From Lysobacterales bacterium (lineage in GTDB: Bacteria; Pseudomonadota; Gammaproteobacteria; Xanthomonadales; SZUA-5), in contig JALHRS010000005.1 in assembly GCA_022841325.1 (NCBI GenBank), positions 1-64,000 on the forward strand: a stretch of DNA of 64,000 bases. The letters run 5' to 3'. Every line of letters begins with the position of its first letter. Within the stretch, counting starts at the first letter, position 1. Positions 9,478 through 17,844 of the stretch are shown here, piece by piece. The translations under genes were made by a program, and so were the position numbers. A model generated the notes under the pieces. It did not search any database and was not told where the DNA came from. It saw only the letters and a list, made by a program, of their open reading frames with translations.

Positions 9478-9717
9478 TCAGCTTCCCGAGCGACGTTGGC
9501 GACGTAGTTCGCGCTTGAGCCGCAGAACTACGGCCAGATACAGGCCGAGCGCTCCGGCCAGACTGCCGAGCGCGAAGAAGGCCACCAGAGCCACGCCCAG
9601 CGGCAAGGTGAATTCGCCGATCACGGCATCGATTTGGGTCAGCGCGGGATTAAAAGCCGCAAACACGACAATTGCGGTGAGTACCACGCCAAGGAGGATT
9701 CGCGCCGCAAGTTTCAA
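9478..9717 (-). CDS. lapA: lipopolysaccharide assembly protein A (DUF1049)
   Basis: A 79-residue membrane protein with two hydrophobic helices (about 5-22 and 40-65) and a basic C-terminal tail rich in Arg and Lys, matching LapA/YciS. It acts with LapB in LPS assembly. The start is TTG at 9717 with GAGG a few bases upstream; no ATG is available before the first helix. It lies between ihfB and lapB on the same strand with short gaps, so all three are probably on one message. Confidence 0.88.
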   Translation of the reverse strand: MKLAARILLGVVLTAIVVFAAFNPALTQIDAVIGEFTLPLGVALVAFFALGSLAGALGLYLAVVLRLKRELRRQRRSGS

Positions 9718-9734
9718 GAACCTCTGCCTCGTCG

Positions 9735-10058
9735 TCAGGAGCGTACGGTTTTGGGTGTCGCCACCGGTACGCTCTGCGCACTGGCGTTCACCCGCTCGCG
9801 CAATTCCTTGCCGGGCTTGAAATGCGGTACATATTTGCCGGACAGGGCCACGACGTCACCCGTTTTCGGGTTTCGACCCATGCGCGGCGGCCTGAAATGC
9901 AGCGAGAAGCTGCCAAAGCCACGGACTTCGATACGTTCGCCGCTGGCCAGGGAATCTGCCATCTGGTCGATGACCGATTTCACCGCAAGCTCCACATCGG
10001 GCTGTGCCAGATGCGTCTGTCGACCCGACAAGGCCAGGATCAGTTCCGACTTGGTCAC
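9735..10058 (-). CDS. ihfB: integration host factor subunit beta
   Basis: IHF beta pairs with IHF alpha to bind and bend DNA, aiding recombination, replication and transcription. The 107-residue protein has the HU/IHF fold signatures: a helical N-terminus starting TKSELI, the [10 protein letters not shown] strand, and the RMGRNPKTG beta-arm containing the intercalating Pro. The C-terminal tail (after residue 94) is a little longer than in E. coli. The start is GTG with GGAG upstream. Its place between rpsA and lapA is the classic gammaproteobacterial order. Confidence 0.95.
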   Translation of the reverse strand: MTKSELILALSGRQTHLAQPDVELAVKSVIDQMADSLASGERIEVRGFGSFSLHFRPPRMGRNPKTGDVVALSGKYVPHFKPGKELRERVNASAQSVPVATPKTVRS

Positions 10059-10109
10059 GATCTATGCTCCAGCTAGCGCGGGGGTGTTTCAAGACTACTT
10101 TGAAAGTGA

Positions 10110-10128
10110 GGGCAGCGCACGGCTGCCC
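10110..10128 (-). terminator. hairpin between rpsA and ihfB
   Basis: Downstream of the rpsA stop a perfect 7-bp stem (GGGCAGC/GCTGCCC) with a 5-base loop is followed on the minus strand by the moderately T-rich TCACTTTC. It could reduce read-through from the highly expressed rpsA into ihfB. The missing clean T-run makes it a weak or partial terminator; it could also be an RNA-processing stem. Confidence 0.45.
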
Positions 10129-10146
10129 CCACAAATAACAAAGAAA

Positions 10147-11811
10147 TCAGCGACTCAGCTGTTCCTTGAGCAAGGCGCCGAGCTTGGTGGTGCCGATGGA
10201 GGTGTTGTGGTACTCCTCCAGGGCATCGGCCAGTTCGTCGTCTTCCTTGGCGCGGATCGACAGCTGCAGGATGCGGCCGCGACGATCAAGGCCAGTGAAC
10301 TTGGCTTCGATCTTGTCGCCCACGGCGTAATGCTGCGTGGCGTCGTCGACGCGCTCCTTGGCGATGTCCGATGCGCGCAGATAGCCCTCGACGCCCTCGT
10401 CCAGATCCACGGTCACGCCACGGGCATCCACTTCACGAACGGTGCCGTGAACGATACTGCCCTTCGGATTGTTGGCCATGAAGCTGCCAAACGGATCCTG
10501 CTCGAGCTGCTTGATGCCAAGCGAAATGCGCTCACGCTCGGGATCCACGGCCAGCACCACGGCCTCCAGCTCTTCGCCCTTCTTGAAGTTGCGGACCAGG
10601 TCTTCGCCGGTGCCGTTCCAGGAAATGTCGGACAGATGGACCAGACCGTCGATGCCGCCATCCAGGCCGACGAAGATGCCGAAATCGGTGATCGACTTGA
10701 TCGAGCCCGAAACCTTGTCGCCCTTCTTGAAGGTGCCGGCGAAAGCTTCCCACGGATTGCTCGTGCACTGCTTCATGCCGAGCGAAATGCGGCGACGCTC
10801 TTCGTCGATGTCGAGCACGGTGACTTCGGTTTCGTCGCCGATGGCCACGATCTTCGCCGGATTGACGTTCTTGTTGGTCCAGTCCATCTCGGACACGTGC
10901 ACCAGGCCTTCGACGCCCGGCTCCAGTTCCACGAAAGCACCGTATTCGGTGACATTGGAAACCTTGCCGAACAGACGGGTGCCCTGCGGATAACGACGCG
11001 AGATGTTCACCCACGGATCGTCGCCCAGCTGCTTCAGACCCAGCGAAACGCGATTGCGCTCACGGTCGAAGCGCAGCACGCGCACATCGATCTCGTCGCC
11101 GACGTTGACCACTTCGGACGGATGACGCACGCGCTTCCACGCCATGTCGGTGATGTGCAGCAGGCCATCGATGCCGCCGAGGTCGACGAATGCGCCGTAG
11201 TCGGTGAGGTTCTTGACCACACCCTTCAGCACCGCGCCTTCCTTGAGCTTCTCCATCAGCTGCTCGCGCTCGACGCTGAATTCGCTCTCGACCACCGCAC
11301 GGCGGGAGACCACGACATTGTTGCGCTTGCGATCGAGCTTGATGATCTTGAACTCGAGATCCTTGCCTTCCAGGTACACCGGATCACGGACCGGACGCAC
11401 GTCGACCAGGGAACCCGGCAGGAATGCGCGGATGTCCTTGATGTCGACCGTGAAGCCGCCCTTGACCTTGCCACTGATGCGACCGACCACGGTCTCATCC
11501 TTGGTCTGAGCTTCTTCGAGCTCATCCCAGACCATCGCGCGCTTGGCTTTCTCGCGCGACAGCCGCGTTTCGCCGAAACCATCTTCCAGTGCGTCCAGGG
11601 CGACCTTGACTTCGTCGCCAACGCTCACTTCGAGCTCACCCGCCTCATTGCGGAATTGCTCGATGGGCACCACGCCCTCGGACTTCAGACCCGCATTGAC
11701 GATGACGACATCGCTGCGGATTTCCACCACCGTGCCAGTGACAATGGCGCCGGGCTTGAGCTTGCTGATGCGCTCGCTCTGTTCAAACAGTTCGGCAAAA
11801 CTTTCAGTCAT
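10147..11811 (-). CDS. rpsA: 30S ribosomal protein S1
   Basis: S1 binds mRNA leaders and delivers them to the 30S subunit. The 554-residue chain shows six S1 (OB-fold) repeats; the last four are most regular, with recurring GAFVDL/GAFVEL and DGLVHLSD-type motifs and the ending of each repeat in RISLG(I/M)KQ. Length matches the E. coli protein (557). It sits between cmk and ihfB, the standard order. Upstream lies a 156-base leader that may carry the autoregulatory site known for rpsA in other gammaproteobacteria, but I could not identify it by eye. Confidence 0.97.
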   Translation of the reverse strand: MTESFAELFEQSERISKLKPGAIVTGTVVEIRSDVVIVNAGLKSEGVVPIEQFRNEAGELEVSVGDEVKVALDALEDGFGETRLSREKAKRAMVWDELEEAQTKDETVVGRISGKVKGGFTVDIKDIRAFLPGSLVDVRPVRDPVYLEGKDLEFKIIKLDRKRNNVVVSRRAVVESEFSVEREQLMEKLKEGAVLKGVVKNLTDYGAFVDLGGIDGLLHITDMAWKRVRHPSEVVNVGDEIDVRVLRFDRERNRVSLGLKQLGDDPWVNISRRYPQGTRLFGKVSNVTEYGAFVELEPGVEGLVHVSEMDWTNKNVNPAKIVAIGDETEVTVLDIDEERRRISLGMKQCTSNPWEAFAGTFKKGDKVSGSIKSITDFGIFVGLDGGIDGLVHLSDISWNGTGEDLVRNFKKGEELEAVVLAVDPERERISLGIKQLEQDPFGSFMANNPKGSIVHGTVREVDARGVTVDLDEGVEGYLRASDIAKERVDDATQHYAVGDKIEAKFTGLDRRGRILQLSIRAKEDDELADALEEYHNTSIGTTKLGALLKEQLSR

Positions 11812-11922
11812 GGTTGATTCCAGAAAATCGGAAAGACGCCCGTGGCCCTTTGTTCCGGGTCCACTTCAGCGTGATTCCACCCTCTTTCGAGTGTGCGGAT
11901 TGCTCCGCGTATGTTTATGAAT

Positions 11923-11941
11923 CCTGAGAGAAATTCTCAGG
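11923..11941. other. small perfect hairpin in the rpsA-cmk spacer
   Basis: CCTGAGA and TCTCAGG form a 7-bp stem around a 5-base loop, about 110 bases upstream of rpsA and 27 bases downstream of the cmk stop. Neither strand has a T-run after it, so it is not a clear intrinsic terminator. It could be an RNA feature at the cmk-rpsA junction or chance. Confidence 0.35.
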
Positions 11942-11967
11942 CCCGTTCCTCAATTGCGAGGCCAAAG

Positions 11968-12657
11968 TCAGCGCTTCAACGGCGCCGCCCAGGCGAGCAC
12001 GATGGCAACGACAGCATCGATGGACTGGGTGGTCGAATCGATGGTGCGGGCATCGTGCGCGGGAACCAGAGGCGCCACGGACCGGGTTCGGTCGCGCAGG
12101 TCGCGTTCTTCAATCTCGCGCAGGAGGGCCGGTAGAATAGCCGTTATTCCCTTTTCGCTCAACTGTTTATGGCGGCGCCGGGCACGCTCTTCGGCACTGG
12201 CAGTCAGGAAAACTTTCAATTCGGCCTCGGGAAAGACGATGGTCCCCATGTCGCGGCCATCGGCCACCAGACCGGGCGCGACCTGAAAAGCCCGTTGCTT
12301 GGCCAGCAGCGCCGCCCGCACGGCCGGCTGCGCGGCCACTTTGGACGCGGCCTGGCCGGCCTCTTCCGTGCGGATGTCGGCAGAGATGTCCTCGTCGCCC
12401 AGCCAAACGTGGGGTTCAGAGTCGATACGATCCTCGAAGCGGATATCGGCGTCCAGCGCCAGCCTGGCCAGCGCCTGCTCATCGGCAAGATCAGCACCGC
12501 CGCGCACTGCAGCCACGCCGACGGCCCGGTAAAGCGCCCCCGAATCCAGGAAATGCCAGCCCAGCGCGCGCGCCACGGCACGACTGATGGTGCCCTTGCC
12601 CGAGCCGCTAGGCCCGTCGATGGTGATGACCGGTGCGGCCTGCGGCGACTGACTCAC
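11968..12657 (-). CDS. cmk: cytidylate kinase
   Basis: Cmk phosphorylates CMP and dCMP for nucleic acid and CDP-activated lipid precursors. The 229-residue protein has the P-loop GPSGSGKGT at 15-23, the FLDSGALYRAVG segment that contacts the nucleotide, the conserved RDMGTIVFP motif, and the RARRR lid. The start is GTG at 12657, overlapping the aroA stop by 4 bases (GTGA), so translation is probably coupled. Confidence 0.95.
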   Translation of the reverse strand: MSQSPQAAPVITIDGPSGSGKGTISRAVARALGWHFLDSGALYRAVGVAAVRGGADLADEQALARLALDADIRFEDRIDSEPHVWLGDEDISADIRTEEAGQAASKVAAQPAVRAALLAKQRAFQVAPGLVADGRDMGTIVFPEAELKVFLTASAEERARRRHKQLSEKGITAILPALLREIEERDLRDRTRSVAPLVPAHDARTIDSTTQSIDAVVAIVLAWAAPLKR

Positions 12658-13994
12658 GCGGACAACTCCGGGCCACCCTCACGGACCTGCACGGACAACC
12701 CCGCCAGCGTCGCCAGTTCGGAGAAGCCAGGGAAGCTGGTATCGACGTTGGCGCAGTCGAGTATGCGGATGACGCCGGTGGCCCGCAGCGCGGCGACCGC
12801 GAAGCTCATGGCGATGCGGTGATCACCCTGACTGTCTATGCATCCACCGCCCATATCCGCCCTGCCCTCTATGGCCATGCCGTCGTCGAATTCCTGCACC
12901 TGCACTCCCAGCGCCTCAAGACCGCGGGCCATCGCCGCGATCCGGTCGCTTTCCTTCACCCGCAACTCGTGGGCGCCACGCACGCTGCTGGTGCCCTCGG
13001 CACAGGCGGCGGCAATCGCAAAGGCGGGAAACTCGTCGATCATATCGGGCACGCGCTCGATCGGCACGTCCACGGCGCGCAGGGCACTGGAACGCACGCG
13101 CAGATCGCCTACCGGTTCGCCGGCGACCTCGCGCTGATCGAGGATCTCGATGTCGGCGCCCATGTCTATCAGCGTCAGTAACAAACCGGTGCGACGCGGA
13201 TTGAGACCGACGTTCTCGATGATCAACTCACCCTCCGGCGCAATCGCGCCAGCGACCAGAAAAAAGGCGGCCGAGGAGAAATCCCCCGGCACCGCAATCG
13301 GCTGCGCGCGCAAGGTCTGACCGGGGTTCAGGCGCACCCGGGTTCCGGCCACGGACACATCGGCACCCAGCGCGCTCAACATCCGCTCGGTGTAGTCGCG
13401 GGTGGCGGCGGGTTCAGTGACCTCGGTCGGGCCATCGGCGTACAGACCGGCGAGCAGCACGCAGGACTTGATCTGGGCACTGGCCACCGGGCAGCGATAT
13501 TCGATGCCGCGCAATCCATCGACAGCATGAATCTGCAGGGGCGCGGTGCCGGCGGCGGTGCAGTCGATACGCGCCCCCATCTGCAGCAAGGGGTCGATGA
13601 CCCGGCGCATGGGTCGGCGCGACAGCGATTCGTCACCGATCAGGGTGCTGGCAAAGCGTTGACCGGCCAGCAAGCCGGTGAGCAGGCGCATCGCGGTGCC
13701 GGCATTGCCGCAGTCGAGCGGAGTGGCGCTCGGCCTGAGGCCGTGCAGCCCCACCCCGTCGATCCGCAGCCCGGTGGCCGCGGTGCGTTCGATCGCCACG
13801 CCCAGATCGCGCAAAATCTGCGCCGTCGCCAGGGTGTCGGCCCCGGGCAGAAAGCCGCTGACTTCAGTTCGACCCTGCGCGAGCGCGCCGAACATGACCG
13901 CACGATGCGAGATCGACTTGTCACCGGGCACGCTGAAGCGACCCTGGACCCGCCGCGATGGCTTGCACAGAAACTCGCGGGAACTGCCGCTCAT
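12654..13994 (-). CDS. aroA: 3-phosphoshikimate 1-carboxyvinyltransferase (EPSP synthase)
   Basis: AroA joins phosphoenolpyruvate to shikimate-3-phosphate on the way to chorismate. The 446-residue protein shows VPGDKSISHR (catalytic Lys at 26), the GNAGTAMR loop, and the C-terminal motif RVKESDRIAAMA. The open frame extends far upstream through hisC in another reading frame; the true start is the ATG at 13994, which overlaps the hisC stop by 4 bases and places the first conserved motif at its usual distance. In Pseudomonas aroA is fused to tyrA at this position; here no TyrA domain is present. Confidence 0.95.
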   Translation of the reverse strand: MSGSSREFLCKPSRRVQGRFSVPGDKSISHRAVMFGALAQGRTEVSGFLPGADTLATAQILRDLGVAIERTAATGLRIDGVGLHGLRPSATPLDCGNAGTAMRLLTGLLAGQRFASTLIGDESLSRRPMRRVIDPLLQMGARIDCTAAGTAPLQIHAVDGLRGIEYRCPVASAQIKSCVLLAGLYADGPTEVTEPAATRDYTERMLSALGADVSVAGTRVRLNPGQTLRAQPIAVPGDFSSAAFFLVAGAIAPEGELIIENVGLNPRRTGLLLTLIDMGADIEILDQREVAGEPVGDLRVRSSALRAVDVPIERVPDMIDEFPAFAIAAACAEGTSSVRGAHELRVKESDRIAAMARGLEALGVQVQEFDDGMAIEGRADMGGGCIDSQGDHRIAMSFAVAALRATGVIRILDCANVDTSFPGFSELATLAGLSVQVREGGPELSA

Positions 13995-15121
13995 GCCAGA
14001 TCCTCCTGCAGCACCCGGGCAAGCAGGCTCAGAAACTCGGTGTTTTCCTGCGCCAGCCCCACGGTGATCCGCAGACAGGTGGGCAAACCGTAGCCGCCCA
14101 TGGGCCGGACAATTGCGCCACGCTTGAGCAAAGCCTCCTCGATGACCTTGGCCGGGCGCTCGAAATCCACCAGCACGAAATTGCCCTGCGAAGGGAACAC
14201 GAACAAACCCAGCGCCTGCAGGCCGGCGCTGAGTGCCGCCCGCTCCGCCGCATTGCTGCGGCGCACGTCTTCCACGTGGGCCACATCGACGATGGCCGCG
14301 GCCGCCGCCGCCTGGGCGTAGAGATTGACGTTGAAGGTCAGGCGGGTGCGTTCCAGCACCGCCGCCAGATCGGGATTGCTGATGGCGTAGCCCACCCGCA
14401 TCGCCGCCAGCCCATGGGCCTTGGAGAAGGTCCGGGTCACCACCAGATTCGGGTGCAGCGCCTGCAGCGACAAGGCATCGGGCACTTCGGCCTCGTCCAC
14501 GTATTCGCGATAGGCCTCGTCGATGACCACAACGGCGTGCCGCGGCACCTGGGCCAGGAATTGCGCCAGCGTGGCTCGATCCCACCAGGTGCCGGTCGGA
14601 TTGTTGGGATTGGCCAGATACACCAGCTTGGTCCCGGGACCGAGTGCGGCGGTCATGGCGACGGGATCAGCCCCCAGCGGCTGCGGACCCGATCGCGGCA
14701 GCGCCGGCACTTCCACCGGTTTGCCGCCACTGGCAATGGCCGCGAGCTTGAACACGGCAAAGCCATGCTGGGCAAAGACCACTTCGTCGCCGGGCGCCAC
14801 GAAGGTCTCGGCGATCAGCACCAGCAACTCGTGTGAACCATTGCCGAGTGTGATGGCGGACGGGTCAACCTGCCAGCGTGCGGCGATGGCCTGGCGCAGC
14901 TTGCGGGCGCCTGCATCCGGATAGCGGATGGCATCGGAGAAATCGCGCGAGCGCAGCAGTTCGGTGACTGCAGGACTGGCGCCGTAGCCGTTTTCGTTGG
15001 AACCCAGTTCGAGCATGCGCGGCAGGCCGAGCATCTGTCGGATCGTTTCTGGATCGTAGCCGGGATCGTAGGCGGTGAGTTTCTGCACTCCGGGCGCTGC
15101 GAGGTCTTCGATACGGATCAT
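13991..15121 (-). CDS. hisC: histidinol-phosphate/aromatic aminotransferase, PLP-dependent
   Basis: A 376-residue class I/II aminotransferase of the HisC family. The PLP lysine is K234 in TFSKAHGLAAMRVGY, with NPNNPTG at 172-178 and DEAYREY at 201-207. Located between pheA and aroA, it corresponds to Pseudomonas hisC2, so it may transaminate phenylpyruvate or hydroxyphenylpyruvate rather than, or as well as, histidinol phosphate. I chose ATG at 15121 because a TGAGG ribosome-binding site lies just upstream and homologous proteins begin here; the open frame continues upstream without support. Confidence 0.9.
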   Translation of the reverse strand: MIRIEDLAAPGVQKLTAYDPGYDPETIRQMLGLPRMLELGSNENGYGASPAVTELLRSRDFSDAIRYPDAGARKLRQAIAARWQVDPSAITLGNGSHELLVLIAETFVAPGDEVVFAQHGFAVFKLAAIASGGKPVEVPALPRSGPQPLGADPVAMTAALGPGTKLVYLANPNNPTGTWWDRATLAQFLAQVPRHAVVVIDEAYREYVDEAEVPDALSLQALHPNLVVTRTFSKAHGLAAMRVGYAISNPDLAAVLERTRLTFNVNLYAQAAAAAAIVDVAHVEDVRRSNAAERAALSAGLQALGLFVFPSQGNFVLVDFERPAKVIEEALLKRGAIVRPMGGYGLPTCLRITVGLAQENTEFLSLLARVLQEDLA

Positions 15122-15358
15122 CCTAGAAACCTCAGTTGGACGGGGCAGAGTGTGCGGTTGTGGGGGTGCAGGGCAAGGCGCAATGAGGAGAAATAGCCAG
15201 CTATTTCGACGAGTTGCAACGCAGCCATGCACCGCCAGAAACGTGCAATCTGCCGCGTAGCGCACTCACCTGATGGGTGAGCCGCCCCAGATGCTGAAGA
15301 GGCCATGGAATCATGAGTCTATGGGTCTCGAAAAGCGGTCAAATGAGGTTTCTAGGAT
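15120..15358. repeat. inverted 15-bp repeats enclosing the hisC upstream region
   Basis: The 15 bases at 15120-15134, which include the hisC ribosome-binding site, recur as a perfect inverted copy at 15344-15358. Between them lies an imperfect palindrome (15166-15232) centred on a clean 7-bp stem, GAAATAG and CTATTTC, at 15190-15207. The arrangement resembles an inserted repeat element or an inverted duplication of the leader. No gene is seen in the 277 bases between hisC and pheA. Confidence 0.7.
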
Positions 15359-15398
15359 CATGAGCCTGATCTGGGTGAAGGTAGGGAGTCGTGCCGAC

Positions 15399-16508
15399 TC
15401 AGACAATCGCTGCCGGGTAGGCCCCCAGCACTTTCAGTTGCGCGGCCACCGGACCAAGGTCGGCCAGGGCAGCCTGCAGCGCGCCGCTCTCGATATGGCC
15501 CTCGACATCAATGAAGAACACATACTCCCACTTGGCGCCGCGGGCGGGTCGCGACTCGATCCGGGTCATGCTGATGCCGTGTTTCGCCAGCGGCGTGAGC
15601 AGTTGATACAGCGCGCCGGGCTGATCCTTGACCGCCAGCAGCAGCGAAGTCTTGTCGTGGCCACTGGGTGGAAACAACTCGCGCCCAAGCACCATGAAAC
15701 GGGTGGTGTTGTCGTCGCGATCTTCGATGCTTGGCGCCAGCACCTTGAGCCCGTAGACCTGGGCCGCCGACAAACCGGCGATGGCTGCGGCGTCCTCGGC
15801 ATTGCGTGCGCGCCGTGCCGCTTCGGCGTTGCTGCTGACGGCGATGCGTTCGGCCTTCGGCAGATTGCGGCGCAGCCAGCCGCGACACTGCGCCAGCGAC
15901 TGGGCGTGCGAATAGACGCGCTCGACATGATCGAGATCGGACGCGCGCGACAGCAGATTCTGGTGCACGCGCAGCTCGATTTCGCCGCAGATCTTCAGCG
16001 GCGTGGTCAGGAACATGTCGAAGGTGTGATGCACCGCGCCCTCGGTGGAATTCTCGACCGGCACCACGCCGAAATCGGCGTTGCTGTTCTCGACTTCGCC
16101 GAAGACCTCCTCGATGCTGGCCATCGGAATGGCGATGACCGAATGCCCGAAGTGCTTCTGCACCGCGGTCTGACTGAAAGTACCTTCCGGTCCGAGATAG
16201 GCGATCTTGAGCGGATTCTGCTGGGCGAGGCAGGCCGACATCAGCTCGCGGAACACCCGTACCAGCTCTTCGTTCGACAGCGGGCCGTGGTTGCGGTCGG
16301 CGATGGCCCGCAGCACCTGGGCCTCGCGCTCCGGTCGGTAGTAGTCGATGGCCTGCTTCAGCGGGCCTTTGGCAACTCCGACCTGGCGGGCATAGCCGGC
16401 GCGTTCGCCGATCAGTTCCTGAATCTGGCGGTCGACCGCATCAATGCGCTCGCGCAGTTCGGGCAGGGAGATCGGGTTGGTCGGCGCCTTGATTTTCTTC
16501 TTGGGCAT
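15399..16508 (-). CDS. pheA: bifunctional chorismate mutase/prephenate dehydratase (P-protein)
   Basis: PheA converts chorismate through prephenate to phenylpyruvate for phenylalanine synthesis. The 369-residue protein has an AroQ chorismate mutase domain (about 12-95), a prephenate dehydratase domain starting near 101 (YLGPEGTFSQTA, ENSTEGAVHHTFD, and the TRF catalytic element in DNTTRFMVLG), and a C-terminal ACT domain (about 280-360) with the ESRP motif that binds phenylalanine for feedback inhibition. It lies between serA and hisC on the minus strand. Confidence 0.96.
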   Translation of the reverse strand: MPKKKIKAPTNPISLPELRERIDAVDRQIQELIGERAGYARQVGVAKGPLKQAIDYYRPEREAQVLRAIADRNHGPLSNEELVRVFRELMSACLAQQNPLKIAYLGPEGTFSQTAVQKHFGHSVIAIPMASIEEVFGEVENSNADFGVVPVENSTEGAVHHTFDMFLTTPLKICGEIELRVHQNLLSRASDLDHVERVYSHAQSLAQCRGWLRRNLPKAERIAVSSNAEAARRARNAEDAAAIAGLSAAQVYGLKVLAPSIEDRDDNTTRFMVLGRELFPPSGHDKTSLLLAVKDQPGALYQLLTPLAKHGISMTRIESRPARGAKWEYVFFIDVEGHIESGALQAALADLGPVAAQLKVLGAYPAAIV

Positions 16509-16524
16509 GGTCGCGGGTCAGAAA

Positions 16525-16660
16525 GGCGGGGTTGGGGGTTGGGGGCTGGGGCGCGAAAACGGGGGAACGGGAGTTGATAACACTTGCGCAGCGAAATCCA
16601 GCGCATCGCGCGAATTGCCGTACCTGCGCCCCAGCCCCCAGCCCCGCTCTTCCCCAGCTC
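16525..16660. repeat. G-rich/C-rich inverted element between pheA and serA
   Basis: A G-rich arm at 16525-16554 with several runs of four or five G is mirrored by a C-rich arm at 16625-16647, separated by about 70 bases. Comparable tracts occur at 42437-42467 and 56889-57091. The element could form a long hairpin or G-quadruplex in the serA-pheA message. Confidence 0.7.
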
Positions 16661-16663
16661 CAA

Positions 16664-17827
16664 TCACAGCACCCGAACCGCCAGAATGCCTTCAATCTTC
16701 TTGACCGCTTCGATCAGCTCCGGCGTCATCGGCTGATCGAGATCGAGAATGTTGTAGGCCAGTTCGCCGCGCGAAGCGTTGTGCATCTGGGTGATGTTGG
16801 CACCGGATCCACCCAGCAGCTGCGACAGCTGGCCGATCATGTTCGGCACGTTGCGGTTGGCGACGGTGAGGCGCTGGGCGCCGGCACGGGCCAGTCGCAC
16901 GCTGGGGAAATTCACGGCGTTGACCACGTTGCCGTTTTCCAGATAGTCGCGCAGCTGGTCGGCAACCATGATCGCGCAGTTCTCCTCGGCTTCCGAGGTC
17001 GATGCCCCCAGATGCGGGAAAGCGATGACCTTGGGATGGGAGATCGTGCGCGGCGTCGGGAAATCGCTGACGTAGTGGCCGAGCTTGCCGCTGTCGAGCG
17101 CGGCGATCACGGCTTCCTCGTCGACCACGCCTTCGCGGGCGAAGTTCATCAGCACCAGCCCGTCACGGGCACCGGCCAGCGCGCTCGCATTGATGGTGCC
17201 GCGGGTGGCAGCGTTGAGCGGTACGTGCAGCGAGATGAAGTCCGAGGCGGCCAGCAATTCACCCAGGCTGCCAGCCTTGTCGACATCGCTGGACAGCTGC
17301 CAGGCGCCTTCGACCGTCATGTGCGGGTCGAAACCGATGACGCGCATGCCGATGCCCTTGGCGGCATTGGCCACGCGCACGCCGATGGCGCCGAGGCCAA
17401 CCACGCCCAGCGTGCGACCGACCACTTCGCTGCCGACAAAACGCTTCTTGCCGTCCTCGACCTTGTGCTCCAGCTCCGGATCGGCCGCATCCAGGCCATG
17501 CACGAACTCGGTAGCCTCGCGCAGATTGCGCACCGCCATCAGCATGCCGGCCAGCACCAGTTCCTTGACCGCGTTGGCGTTGGCACCGGGCGCATTGAAG
17601 ACCACGATGCCGTGTTTGCTGAGCTGGGTGACAGGAACGTTGTTGGTGCCGGCACCAGCGCGGGCCACAGCCTTCAGCCCGGGATTGACCTCAACGCTGT
17701 GCAGATCGGCTGAGCGCACCAGAATCGCATCCGGATTCTCGATGTTGTCGCCAATCTGATAGAGATCCTTGGGCAGGCGCTCGGTGCCGCTGGTCGAGAT
17801 CTTGTTGAACGTGCGGATCTTGAACAT
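16664..17827 (-). CDS. serA: D-3-phosphoglycerate dehydrogenase
   Basis: SerA oxidises 3-phosphoglycerate in the first step of serine synthesis. The 387-residue form has the NAD-binding Rossmann motif GVVGLGAIG, the catalytic Arg in NFAREGVVDE, and the catalytic His in FPHLGASTSEAEENC. A C-terminal ACT domain (about 315-387) suggests serine feedback. AAGGAG stands 9 bases before the ATG. It is 17 bases from serC, placing two consecutive serine-pathway enzymes on one transcript ahead of pheA. Confidence 0.95.
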   Translation of the reverse strand: MFKIRTFNKISTSGTERLPKDLYQIGDNIENPDAILVRSADLHSVEVNPGLKAVARAGAGTNNVPVTQLSKHGIVVFNAPGANANAVKELVLAGMLMAVRNLREATEFVHGLDAADPELEHKVEDGKKRFVGSEVVGRTLGVVGLGAIGVRVANAAKGIGMRVIGFDPHMTVEGAWQLSSDVDKAGSLGELLAASDFISLHVPLNAATRGTINASALAGARDGLVLMNFAREGVVDEEAVIAALDSGKLGHYVSDFPTPRTISHPKVIAFPHLGASTSEAEENCAIMVADQLRDYLENGNVVNAVNFPSVRLARAGAQRLTVANRNVPNMIGQLSQLLGGSGANITQMHNASRGELAYNILDLDQPMTPELIEAVKKIEGILAVRVL

Positions 17828-17844
17828 CTGAGCTGACTCCTTGA

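Noticed and set aside
9634-11817. 727-codon plus-strand open frame across ihfB and rpsA
   Set aside because: Antisense shadow of rpsA; the genuine S1 repeats are on the minus strand.
11923-11941. Intrinsic terminator after cmk or before rpsA
   Set aside because: The hairpin is clean but neither side has a T-run; kept only as a low-confidence structural feature.
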